A DNA stretch of 64,000 bases from positions 1 through 64,000 of the forward strand of contig NZ_LYVF01000009.1 of the NCBI RefSeq assembly GCF_001655685.1, in the 5' to 3' direction. The position numbers and the translations under genes are program-made. The stretch comes from Desulfotomaculum copahuensis. GTDB taxonomy: Bacteria; Bacillota; Desulfotomaculia; Desulfotomaculales; Desulfovirgulaceae. Positions 55,374-63,360 of the stretch are shown piece by piece. Positions within the stretch are counted from its first letter, which is position 1. Each line of letters starts with the position of its first letter. The notes beneath the pieces were generated by a model that had not been told where the DNA came from, made no database searches, and worked only from the letters and a program-made list of their open reading frames with translations.

Positions 55374-56180
55374 CTATTTTTGTTCCGTTTTAACCGGTCC
55401 GGGGTTGGCGGCCGCGCGGGTGCGCCCGTAGAATATGCCGGCGATGCAGACCAGTACCAGGACTACGCTGACCAGCTGAGCCACCCGGATCGGTCCCAGC
55501 ATCAGGCTGTCCGTGCGCATGCCCTCCACCACGAACCGGCCCACCGAGTAGAGTCCCAGATAGAGCATGGCCACCTCGCCCCTGAAACGGCGGCGGGGCC
55601 AGTACCACAGGAGAAAAATGAACACCGCCAGGTCCCATAGGGATTCATATAAAAAGGTGGGCTGGTAGTACTGCCCGTTGATGAACATCTGCCTGCGGAT
55701 AAAAGCCGGAAAGTGGGCCATAAAAGAAGCTGAAACCGGCCCCCCGTGCGCTTCCTGGTTGATAAAGTTGCCCCAGCGGCCGATAGCCTGGCCCAGGATC
55801 AAGCTGGGCGCCATAATGTCGGCCAACTGCCAGATTTTCAACCGGTGCCGGCGGGCATACCAGAGCCCGGCCAGGGCGCCGCCGATCAGTCCGCCATGAA
55901 TGGCCAGTCCGCCATGCCAGACGGCCAGTGCCTCCAGCGGGTTGTGCTGGTAGCTGGACCACTCAAAGAGCACGTAGTACAGGCGGGCGCCGATAATCGC
56001 CGCCGGAATGATCAGAGTGATCATATTCAGGATATGGTTGGGATCCAGCTTGTTTTGCCGCGCCCGGCGGCTGGCCAGGATAATGCCGATGACAAATGCC
56101 GAGGCCATCAAAATACCGTACCAGCGTATCGGCAGCGGACCCAGATGGATGGCAACAGGATTAATCACTTCCTCATTCAC
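55374..56180 (-). CDS. lgt: prolipoprotein diacylglyceryl transferase
   Basis: 268 residues, seven membrane spans. It transfers diacylglycerol from phosphatidylglycerol to the lipobox cysteine. Conserved blocks are IRWYGILMASAFVIG, WHGGLAIHGGLIGG, GQAIGRWGNFINQEAHGG (the Lgt signature), and YQPTFLYESLWDL. GTG 56180 is the annotated start; an in-frame GTG four codons later, with GAGGAA before it, is also possible. It follows a 25-residue open frame at 56194-56271. Confidence 0.96.
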   Translation of the reverse strand: MNEEVINPVAIHLGPLPIRWYGILMASAFVIGIILASRRARQNKLDPNHILNMITLIIPAAIIGARLYYVLFEWSSYQHNPLEALAVWHGGLAIHGGLIGGALAGLWYARRHRLKIWQLADIMAPSLILGQAIGRWGNFINQEAHGGPVSASFMAHFPAFIRRQMFINGQYYQPTFLYESLWDLAVFIFLLWYWPRRRFRGEVAMLYLGLYSVGRFVVEGMRTDSLMLGPIRVAQLVSVVLVLVCIAGIFYGRTRAAANPGPVKTEQK

Positions 56181-56193
56181 CTCACAACAATTG

Positions 56194-56271
56194 TTAATCC
56201 GGCCGTGATGGCCGGTGGTTCCCGCCGCGAAAACGTTTCAATGCGTTTTTCAATGCTTCAACTGTCAACAT
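56194..56271 (-). CDS. possible 25-residue peptide upstream of lgt
   Basis: From ATG 56271, with GGCGGGTGAC upstream on the minus strand, the frame gives MLTVEALKNALKRFRGGNHR and five more residues, ending 13 bases before lgt. It is basic and potentially helical. It may be a leader or a small protein; nothing else supports it. Confidence 0.3.
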   Translation of the reverse strand: MLTVEALKNALKRFRGGNHRPSRPD

Positions 56272-56454
56272 GGTATTGTCACCCGCCTGTTTTCTAATTA
56301 TACCGCTAAAAAAGAAAAACAGCCATAGGTTGTTGCAGGCACAACGGCGCCGGCCGCTTTCCGGGAAAAGACCTGACGCGGCTGGAAGGGAGGTTGAAAA
56401 AATACGCCGGCACCTGCGCCCGGGAAACGAAAAAACAAGCACAAAGCCAGGCGA

Positions 56455-56490
56455 ATGAAAAGAGACCCCGACCCGCCGGGTCGAGGCCTC
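56455..56490 (-). terminator. terminator after zinc-ribbon gene (minus strand)
   Basis: On the minus strand GACCC-GGC-GGGTC, extended by flanking CCTC/GGGGT pairs, is followed by CTCTTTT. It lies just past the stop at 56497. Confidence 0.65.
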
Positions 56491-56496
56491 CGGTTG

Positions 56497-56793
56497 TTAG
56501 CGAAAACTCATCCGCCGGTTGATGGACATACATTCCCGGCAATAAACGGGTTTGCGTCCAGTAGGCTTGAACGGAACCCGGGTGGGGGCGCCGCAGGTGG
56601 AGCAGACAGCGTCATACATCTGCCTTTCCCCGTTCGTATCGCCCTGTTGTTCCTTACGGCGGCGCCGGCACTCGCGGCACCGTCCGGGCTGGTTGGTCAG
56701 GCCCTTTTCGGCATAAAAGGCCTGCTCCCCGGCGGTGAAGACGAATTCAGCACCGCAATCCCTGCAGGTGAGCAATTTGTCCTCATAAACCAT
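56497..56793 (-). CDS. zinc-ribbon protein
   Basis: 98 residues with three CxxC pairs and one more distant pair: LTCRDCGAEFVF, GRCRECRRRRKEQ, VCSTCGAPTRVPF and VYCRECMSI. The C-x2-C-x(n)-C-x2-C layout is that of small zinc-ribbon proteins of the zf-trcl type, common in Clostridia, of unknown role (perhaps nucleic-acid binding). AAGGAGAGGG lies before ATG 56793. Confidence 0.8.
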   Translation of the reverse strand: MVYEDKLLTCRDCGAEFVFTAGEQAFYAEKGLTNQPGRCRECRRRRKEQQGDTNGERQMYDAVCSTCGAPTRVPFKPTGRKPVYCRECMSINRRMSFR

Positions 56794-56972
56794 GCACGAA
56801 CCCTCTCCTTAATCGGGGTTTTACTGGTTTAGGGCCTGAACAAAAACTTCCCGCCCCCAAACCAAGGAGAAGGATATTTGCCGGAAGCCGAAGAACCAGT
56901 TTGCAAGATTATATCATGAGCTGTTTTGGTTGTCGATAGGCAGCTTGGTCCAGTTTTAACTGCTGCACGGGG

Positions 56973-57022
56973 TAACGCAGTCGCCGGGGAATTTTCCCCG
57001 TCCGGCAGGAAGCGGCGACTTC
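56973..57022 (+). other. structured intergenic element
   Basis: AGTCGCCG at 56979-56986 pairs with CGGCGACT near 57013-57020, enclosing a perfect palindrome GGGGAATTTTCCCC and an unpaired CCGGCAGGAAG. There is no T-tract. It is a compact RNA-like fold in the 420-base gap between the zinc-ribbon gene and the GGDEF gene. I cannot match it to a known riboswitch class. Confidence 0.35.
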
Positions 57023-57135
57023 AATCGCGAAAATAAGATCAGTGCATCTTTTTATTCTTGACTAAATACTATGAAAGGCATGGGTTGGAAGATGGCCGTA
57101 TATTCCCTTGCGGATGCCGGTTTGTTAATTGGTAC

Positions 57136-57164
57136 TGTCATTGCGGCAAAAAGCGTTGTATAAT
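57136..57164 (+). promoter_or_regulatory. putative promoter of the GGDEF/HD-GYP gene
   Basis: TATAAT at 57159-57164 is a perfect -10 box. A weak -35 (CTGTCA) lies 18 bases upstream. The start codon follows at 57213 with GGGGAGGGG before it. Confidence 0.5.
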
Positions 57165-57212
57165 GGTATGAGAAAGTTCTCACAATAACAACCGGGGAGG
57201 GGCAAGGCGGGG

Positions 57213-59372
57213 ATGCAGTTTCACATCAAACAAAATCTTTTACTGGGACTGGGGATCATTCTGGTATTTTTGTTTCTGGTCGGCGGGTTGTCCCTGTGGC
57301 AGTTGCAGGCCATTGACCGCTCCTACTCGGTGCTGATCAGCGAACGGGCCTGGAAGGTCAGTGAGGCCAAAGGCCTGCTGGCTTCTCATGAATACATGGC
57401 TCTGATGGTGAAAAGCTACCTGCTCACCGGCGAGCGCCGGTACGTGGATGGTTATCAGCTGGAGGAAGAGAACGCCACGCGGCGGATGGCCGGCTTAAAA
57501 GAATATGTGCATACGGAGCAGGGTAAAAAGCTTGTGGCGGACCTGGCTGACAAGTATCAGCTGTTCAAGGAACAGGGCGATCAGGCCATTGCCTGGAAAG
57601 ACGCCCATCCCGGCGCCCCGGTGCGGGCGGATATGCTGCCCCTCTCCGAGGTGCGGGGAATGATCGGCGCCAGCCGGGCATTCGTCTCCTATCAAGAGGA
57701 GCAACTGGATGAAGGCCGGCAGGAGAATCACCGCCAGGTGGCCATGGTTATGGCCGTCAGCCTGGTTATACTGGCGGCGGGCGTGCTGGTGGTGGTCCTG
57801 CTGCTGGTTTCCTTGAGCCGGCGCATTAGACAGGAGGCCGGTACTTATGCCATGGTCATGGCCAGCAGCCGTAACGCCATTGTTACAGTGAATAAATCCG
57901 GGCGGATTACCGGCATCAATCCGGTCGCCGAGCGCCTGTTCGGTGTTGACGGGGCGGCAATCCAGGGGAAGGATTTTGAGCAGGTCTTCGCGCCTGACGG
58001 GGCGGCGCCATTTGACTATCCCTTTTTACAGGTGTTGTCCGACGGGGCGGCCCGGTGCAATGAAGAATATATATACCAGCGTCCGGACGGCGGACGGCAC
58101 GTGCTGATGATTGATGCCCAGCCTTTTTCCTTTGGCGGTGGCGGTGTGGTGGGCGCCATGCTGATTGCCCGGGACATCACCGAGCGCAAGGCGCGGGAGG
58201 AGCTGTTGCGCCGGGAAAACCGCGAACTGCAGGGTCTGGCCGTACGTGACTCCCTGACCGGTTTGTACAACTACCGCTATCTCTTCGACCGCCTGGGGGA
58301 TGAAATGCTGCGGGCGATGGTGGAAAAAGGCCATTTGGCCCTGCTGATGCTGGATATCGATAATTTCAAGGAATACAACGACATTCTGGGCCATCCGATG
58401 GGGGACGATCTGTTAAAAGAATTCGGCCAGGTTTTGCTCGCCGGTGTGCGCCCCGGGGATGTGGTCGCCCGCTACGGCGGAGACGAGTTCGCCGTGATCA
58501 TGCCGGGCGCCGACAGCACCACCGCGCGGGAGTTGGCCGAATCCCTGGAGGAAAGGATTGAACATTATCCCTTCCTCAACGCCGGACGCCTGCCGGCGGG
58601 CAAGCTGACCGTTTCCATGGGGCTGGCCGTTTATCCCACCAACGCCACCAGCACCTGGGGTCTGGTCAAGATGGCCGACCAGGCCCTGTACCGGGCCAAA
58701 GGAGGTACGGGCAAGCGGGTGGAACCCTATTTTTCCGCCCTGCCCGAGTTGGAGTTGCAATTGAAGCAGCCCGAGTCGCCGCTGACTTATATGATCAAAA
58801 CACTGCTGCAGGTGATCGACGCCAAAGATCGCTACACATACGCCCATACCGAGCGGGTGGTGCGTTACGCCACCGCCGCCGCCCAGGAACTGGGCCTGCC
58901 GGTGGGTGAAATAAACCGCATCCGGCTGGCCGCTTTTGTACACGATTTGGGCAAGGTGCGTATCTGCCGGGAGATTTTGAACAAACCCGGTCCGCTGACC
59001 GATCAGGAATGGGAGCAGATCAAGCAGCATCCGGTGACCGGAGCCAACATCATCCGGCCGATCCGGGCGCTGGAGCCTTTGGTACCGCTGGTCATGCATC
59101 ATCAGGAGCGCTATGACGGCAGCGGCTACCCGGCCGGGCTGAAGGGGGAGGAGATTCCCCTGGGCGCACGGGTGATTGCCGTGGCGGCCGCCTTCGACGC
59201 CATGATCACCGTCCGGCCGCACCAACCGGCACGGCCCTGGCCGGAAGCGGTGCAGGAACTGTGCCGCTGCGCCGGCACACAGTTCGATCCGGCGGTGGTG
59301 GAGGCTTTCCTGGCGGTGCTGGTGGACATGAAGGAAGCGGCTCCGGACGGCGAACCGTGGGTGGCGGGATAG
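57213..59372 (+). CDS. membrane GGDEF/HD-GYP hybrid protein (c-di-GMP synthesis and breakdown)
   Basis: 719 residues. Two membrane spans (residues 8-32 and 178-200) enclose an extracytoplasmic helical domain of the CHASE3 type. A PAS domain follows (211-325). The GGDEF domain (345-500) has the active site G422-GDEF and an inhibitory I-site RPGD five residues before it. The HD-GYP domain (525-700) has HTERVVRYA, VHDLGK with H577/D578, HHQER and GSGYP. Both catalytic sites look intact, so it may make and degrade cyclic di-GMP depending on the signal. It stands alone, with its own promoter. Confidence 0.92.
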   Translation: MQFHIKQNLLLGLGIILVFLFLVGGLSLWQLQAIDRSYSVLISERAWKVSEAKGLLASHEYMALMVKSYLLTGERRYVDGYQLEEENATRRMAGLKEYVHTEQGKKLVADLADKYQLFKEQGDQAIAWKDAHPGAPVRADMLPLSEVRGMIGASRAFVSYQEEQLDEGRQENHRQVAMVMAVSLVILAAGVLVVVLLLVSLSRRIRQEAGTYAMVMASSRNAIVTVNKSGRITGINPVAERLFGVDGAAIQGKDFEQVFAPDGAAPFDYPFLQVLSDGAARCNEEYIYQRPDGGRHVLMIDAQPFSFGGGGVVGAMLIARDITERKAREELLRRENRELQGLAVRDSLTGLYNYRYLFDRLGDEMLRAMVEKGHLALLMLDIDNFKEYNDILGHPMGDDLLKEFGQVLLAGVRPGDVVARYGGDEFAVIMPGADSTTARELAESLEERIEHYPFLNAGRLPAGKLTVSMGLAVYPTNATSTWGLVKMADQALYRAKGGTGKRVEPYFSALPELELQLKQPESPLTYMIKTLLQVIDAKDRYTYAHTERVVRYATAAAQELGLPVGEINRIRLAAFVHDLGKVRICREILNKPGPLTDQEWEQIKQHPVTGANIIRPIRALEPLVPLVMHHQERYDGSGYPAGLKGEEIPLGARVIAVAAAFDAMITVRPHQPARPWPEAVQELCRCAGTQFDPAVVEAFLAVLVDMKEAAPDGEPWVAG

Positions 59373-59403
59373 CCGCCAGCCGAAAGGTCGCGGGGTGCCG
59401 GCG

Positions 59404-61545
59404 CTATTTCTGTTCCGGCGTCTCTTCACCGGTATGGTTGTCGATGGTGATCCGGGCGTCCACGGCCACAGCGCCGTCCGGGCCGGCTAAAAGGGGGTTG
59501 ATGTCCATTTCCCGGATTTGCGGCTGCACGGCGACCAGCCGGCCCAGGCGCAGCAGGCACTCCGCCAGGGCGTCCAGGTCGGCCGGGGGCCGCCCGCGAA
59601 AGCCGCTTAACAGCCGGTATGATTTGGTTTCCCGGATCATTTCCCGCGCTTCTTCCCCGGTGATCGGAGCGATGCGGAAGGACACATCCCGGAACAGTTC
59701 GGTGTAAATACCGCCCAGGCCGTAAACCAGCACCGGGCCGAAGGAGGGGTCGCGCTTGCTGCCCAGGATGACCTCGGTGCCTCCGGGGCGATAGGGCTGG
59801 ATGATCACGCCGTTGATCCGCGCCTGCGGCATACGCTCTTTAACGGTGTGCAGCATATCGTCATAAGCCGCCCTTACCTCCGCCGCGCCAGTCAGGTTAA
59901 CCTTCACCCCGCCCACATCGGACTTGTGGGAAATCTGCGGGCTGGCAATCTTCATCACCACCGGATAGCCAAAATCCGCGGCCGCCCGTACCGCTCCGGC
60001 GCCGTCTATGGCCGGAGTGTAGGGCAGCGCCGGGATGCCGCAGGCACGCAACACATCCAGCGCCTCCTCGTTCAGGGTGGTGCGTCCGTCCCGGCGGGCG
60101 GCGGCCAGAATTTGCCCCACCAGCTCCCGGTTTATGCCGCCGGTGTCAGCCGGCAAAGCAGCGGGGGCATTTTTTATCCCGTGCACGTACCGGTAAAGGA
60201 CGGCCAGGGAAGCCACCGCCCGGTCCGGTGAGGGGTAGACGGCCACCCGCCCGGCCGCTTCCATTCTGGCGGTCAGTTCCCGCCGGTAGGCGCCGAAGAT
60301 CCACAGGGCCAGCGGCTTGTCCGGGTGGCGGGCGGCGGCCCGGTTGACATGAGCGCTGATGTCCAGGCGCGGGTCGGCGTCCGGATCCACGTAGGCCGGG
60401 CTGATCATCAACAGGGCGTCCACCTGCGGATCGTCTAAAATGGTGTCCAGGGCCAGTTCCAGAACCTCCCGGTAACCCCGGGACATGCCGGCCGGCCAGA
60501 TGTCGGCCGGGTTGCCCACCTCCATCCAACCGGGGAATACCGCAGCCAGCTTGTCGTTTGTCTGCGCGCTGAACCGGGCCGCTTCCAGGCCGTAATCGCC
60601 GCAGGCGTCCACGGCGGCGATGCCCGCGCCGCCGCTGATGGTGACTACGGCCAGGCGCCGGCCAGGCATGGAGCGGTAGGTGAGAAAAGTCTTGTTGAAG
60701 TAGCGCATCTCCTCCACGTCCCGCACCCGGATCACGCCGCACTGTTTGAATGCGGCGCCAAAGACATGGTCCTCGCCGGCCAAAGAGCCGCTGTGCGAAC
60801 TGGCCGCCCGGGCGCCGGCCTCACTGCGGCCGGTTTTCAGACAGAGCACAGGCTTTTCACGGCTCACCTGCCGGGCAATCTCCATGAAGCGGCGCCCGTC
60901 CGCGAGTCCTTCCATGTGCAGGTTGAGTACCCGGATCCGGCTGTCCGTGCCCAGGGCGGCCAGCGTCTGGTTAAAATCGATGTCGGCGGCGTTGCCGATG
61001 TCCACCCCCAGACCGATCCCGCAGGTGAAGTCGGCCGAGCCGAGCAAAAAGATGCCTGACTGGCAGATGGTGGCCGTATCGGCCGGTTGCCTGGTGAATT
61101 CAATGAACGATGTGTTCAAATGGTCGTATAGATTGACCACGCCGATGGTATTCGGACCGACCAGGCGGGTGCCGGTGCCGGACACGGCCTGCAGCAGTTC
61201 TTCCTGCAGGCGGTGTCCGGCCTCGTCGGCGTCGGCGAAACCCTGGGTAATCACAATGACGGCTTTGACGCCCCGGGCCGCGCACTCCCGGACTATTTCC
61301 GGCACCGCCGTGCGTGGGGTGGATATAACGGCCAGATCCACCACTTCCGGTATTTCCGAAACCGAACGGTAAACAGGGAGGCCCCTTAATTCCCCGCCCC
61401 GCGGGTTGACCGGGTAGATGCGTCCGGTAAACCCGCCGGCCAGCACCTGGTCGATGACATTGAAGACAGCCGGCCCGGTGCGGGTGGAGACGCCCACCAG
61501 GGCGATAGAACGGGGGGTTAAAAAGCCATCCGGAATGTTAACCAA
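59404..61545 (-). CDS. ADP-forming acyl-CoA synthetase (fused alpha and beta subunits)
   Basis: 713 residues. Domains in order: CoA-binding (residues 8-130; GRIYPVNPRG), two succinyl-CoA-ligase-like domains with phospho-histidine H251 (ASSHSGSLAGED), and a C-terminal ATP-grasp domain (about 500-700; GYPVVMKIASPQISHKSDVG; REMDINPLLAGPDGAV). It converts acetyl-CoA or another acyl-CoA, with ADP and phosphate, to acid and ATP, or the reverse. The start is TTG 61545 behind AAAGGCGGTG; the upstream frame to 61773 is AT-rich and not family-like. In a fermentative anaerobe it would yield ATP from acyl-CoA. Substrate range is open. Confidence 0.93.
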   Translation of the reverse strand: MVNIPDGFLTPRSIALVGVSTRTGPAVFNVIDQVLAGGFTGRIYPVNPRGGELRGLPVYRSVSEIPEVVDLAVISTPRTAVPEIVRECAARGVKAVIVITQGFADADEAGHRLQEELLQAVSGTGTRLVGPNTIGVVNLYDHLNTSFIEFTRQPADTATICQSGIFLLGSADFTCGIGLGVDIGNAADIDFNQTLAALGTDSRIRVLNLHMEGLADGRRFMEIARQVSREKPVLCLKTGRSEAGARAASSHSGSLAGEDHVFGAAFKQCGVIRVRDVEEMRYFNKTFLTYRSMPGRRLAVVTISGGAGIAAVDACGDYGLEAARFSAQTNDKLAAVFPGWMEVGNPADIWPAGMSRGYREVLELALDTILDDPQVDALLMISPAYVDPDADPRLDISAHVNRAAARHPDKPLALWIFGAYRRELTARMEAAGRVAVYPSPDRAVASLAVLYRYVHGIKNAPAALPADTGGINRELVGQILAAARRDGRTTLNEEALDVLRACGIPALPYTPAIDGAGAVRAAADFGYPVVMKIASPQISHKSDVGGVKVNLTGAAEVRAAYDDMLHTVKERMPQARINGVIIQPYRPGGTEVILGSKRDPSFGPVLVYGLGGIYTELFRDVSFRIAPITGEEAREMIRETKSYRLLSGFRGRPPADLDALAECLLRLGRLVAVQPQIREMDINPLLAGPDGAVAVDARITIDNHTGEETPEQK

Positions 61546-61666
61546 TGAATACACCGCCTTTGATCTTTTGTTAATAATACTATTAATTAAAATATTATCA
61601 TAATATATACTTTTTGGACAACAAAATATCCTCCGGCACCGGGTGGAAATTTTTTTAAATCCCCTC

Positions 61667-61695
61667 TTGCCCCGCCGGCCTTTCCGGGTTATAAT
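61667..61695 (+). promoter_or_regulatory. promoter of the aro T-box operon
   Basis: TTGCCC (61667-61672) and TATAAT (61690-61695) with a 17-base spacer stand directly before the T-box leader. Confidence 0.65.
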
Positions 61696-61701
61696 TAGGT
61701 T

Positions 61702-62019
61702 CAAGTGGATCGAGTGAAAGTCGATGCAGGAGGAAAGTAGGCCGGACACAGTTCTCCAGGGAGAAGGCGTCACCGACTGGAAGCGCCTTCAGAGTATGAC
61801 CGGTTGAAGTTCCCTCCCAAGACGCAGGCTGAAACCGCGTGGCGGCAAGTAGGCCGGGCCGCCTTCTTCCGGCGTTAAGGGGAAGCGGGTATCGGAGTAT
61901 TGATCCGGTATCCGGACCGAGCGGATCATTTCCGGCTGCTGCCGGAATGATCAAGCAGGGTGGTAACGCGGCAAGCAAAAGCTTCCCGTCCCTGGGACGG
62001 CAAGCTTTTATTTTTTTTC
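61702..62019 (+). promoter_or_regulatory. T-box leader, first module (stem I to terminator)
   Basis: The leader shows the order expected of a T-box RNA: GGAAAGTAGG near 61731, a specifier-type segment TTGAAGTTCCC (about 61803-61813), AAGTAGGCCGGG and GGCGTTAAG (stems II/III), and the T-box itself, AGGGTGGTAACGCGG, at 61957-61971. A terminator follows: AAAAGCTT...CCGTCCC/GGGACGG...AAGCTTTT with a T-run to 62018. The triplet TTC after TTGAAG would specify tRNA-Phe, which fits aroF-pheA downstream, but other frames of the loop are possible. Uncharged tRNA would favour read-through. Confidence 0.85.
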
Positions 62020-62061
62020 GCGCCGTGGCGGTCCGGTGAGGGTGTTTCCCGTACCTGTAAA

Positions 62062-62155
62062 TGAGTGAACCGGTGTAGTTTTATGCCGGTTAAACAGGGT
62101 GGTACCGCGGAAGCCCGCAGCTTTCGTCCCTTGGGATGAATGCTGCGGGCTTTTT
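62062..62155 (+). promoter_or_regulatory. second T-box antiterminator/terminator module
   Basis: A second consensus T-box, AGGGTGGTACCGCGG, lies at 62096-62110. A terminator follows, formed by GCCCGCAGC (62113-62121), GCTGCGGGC (62142-62150) and TTTTT. Only about 75 bases separate it from the first terminator, too few for another stem I; just one short stem (ACCGGTG/GCCGGT) precedes it. It therefore looks like a partial duplicate lacking its own specifier. Confidence 0.85.
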
Positions 62156-62189
62156 GATTTTAAATTAACAACGGGAAAGGGTGGTTAAA

Positions 62190-63203
62190 ATGGTGGTAGT
62201 CATGGATCTGCAGGCGGCCGGAGAACAGGTGCAGACGGTGGTGGCGCGCCTCGAGGGGTTGGGCTTCAAAGCGCATCTGATTCACGGCATTAAAAGGATT
62301 GTCATCGGTGCGGTGGGCGACCGCCGGGCGCTGGACCTGCGGGAACTGGAACTGATGCCGGGGGTGGAAAGAGTGGTACCGATCATGAAACCATACAAGC
62401 TGGTCAGCCGGGAGGCCAAAGAAGAAGACAGCCTGGTCACGGTGGGACAAACGGTCATCGGCGGCAGCGAACTGGTCGTTTGCGCCGGGCCGTGCGCGGT
62501 GGAAAGCCGCGAGCAGTTGCTGGCGGCGGCCCGTCTGGTCAAACAGGCCGGGGCGCGTGTTCTGCGCGGGGGCGCCTTCAAACCCCGCACTTCGCCCTAC
62601 AGCTTCCAGGGATTGGAGGAAAAAGGGCTGCAGCTGATGGCCGAGGCCGCGGCGGAAACCGGGCTGGCCACGGTGACCGAAGTAGTGGACGCCTACAGCC
62701 TGGAAGTGGCTGTGCAATACGTGGATATTTTGCAGGTGGGGGCGCGGAACATGCAGAACTTCCGCCTGCTGCAGATGGCCGGCCGCGCCGGCAAGCCGGT
62801 GCTGCTGAAGCGCGGTTTGTCGGCCACAATCGAGGAATGGCTGATGGCCGCGGAGTATATTGTGTCCGAGGGTAATGAAAAGGTAATCCTTTGCGAGCGG
62901 GGCATCCGCACATTTGAAAACGCCACCCGCAATACACTGGATTTGAGCGCCGTGCCCCTGGTGAAGAATTTGAGCCACCTGCCGGTAATTGTGGATCCCA
63001 GTCACGCCACGGGCGACCGCCGGCTGGTGGCGCCCATGGCCCGGGCGGCGGTGGCGGCCGGCGCCGACGGGCTGATTGTGGAAGTGCACCCGGATCCGGC
63101 CCGGGCGCTGTGTGACGGCCAGCAGTCCCTCAACCCGGCCCAGTTCGCGGCCATGATGCAGGAATTGCGTGCCGTGGCCGCCGCCGTGGGGCGCGCGGCG
63201 TAA
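62190..63203 (+). CDS. aroF: 3-deoxy-7-phosphoheptulonate synthase (DAHP synthase)
   Basis: 337 residues. It condenses phosphoenolpyruvate and erythrose 4-phosphate, the first step of the shikimate pathway. The first 70 residues are the ferredoxin-like regulatory domain of the AroF/AroA(G) Firmicutes type ([20 protein letters not shown]). The barrel holds [49 protein letters not shown], and [17 protein letters not shown] 62190 is used, with AAAGGGTGG upstream; GTG 62181 is in frame. It is the first gene after the double T-box leader. Confidence 0.96.
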   Translation: MVVVMDLQAAGEQVQTVVARLEGLGFKAHLIHGIKRIVIGAVGDRRALDLRELELMPGVERVVPIMKPYKLVSREAKEEDSLVTVGQTVIGGSELVVCAGPCAVESREQLLAAARLVKQAGARVLRGGAFKPRTSPYSFQGLEEKGLQLMAEAAAETGLATVTEVVDAYSLEVAVQYVDILQVGARNMQNFRLLQMAGRAGKPVLLKRGLSATIEEWLMAAEYIVSEGNEKVILCERGIRTFENATRNTLDLSAVPLVKNLSHLPVIVDPSHATGDRRLVAPMARAAVAAGADGLIVEVHPDPARALCDGQQSLNPAQFAAMMQELRAVAAAVGRAA

Positions 63204-63211
63204 AACGGATG

Positions 63212-63245
63212 TCTGTGGTCAGAGGCCGGAAGTCAGAAGCCGGAT
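63212..63245 (+). repeat. imperfect direct repeat in aroF-pheA gap
   Basis: GTCAGAGGCCGGA is followed at once by GTCAGAAGCCGGA (about 63219-63244), a 13-base unit repeated with one change. The gap to pheA (157 bases) holds no gene or terminator. Confidence 0.6.
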
Positions 63246-63360
63246 GCAAAAAGGGTTGGGTGCCGTGGAGCGGCAGGTATGGTGGAGGCCGGCAACCGGC
63301 TTGCAATGAATTATACGTCACGGTGCAAGGCAAGAAAATTTGGAGCGAAGGGGTTCAGCA

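Noticed and set aside
61546-61773. N-terminal extension of the acyl-CoA synthetase
   Set aside because: The extra 76 codons are AT-rich, lie over the promoter region, and the family start follows the RBS at TTG 61545.
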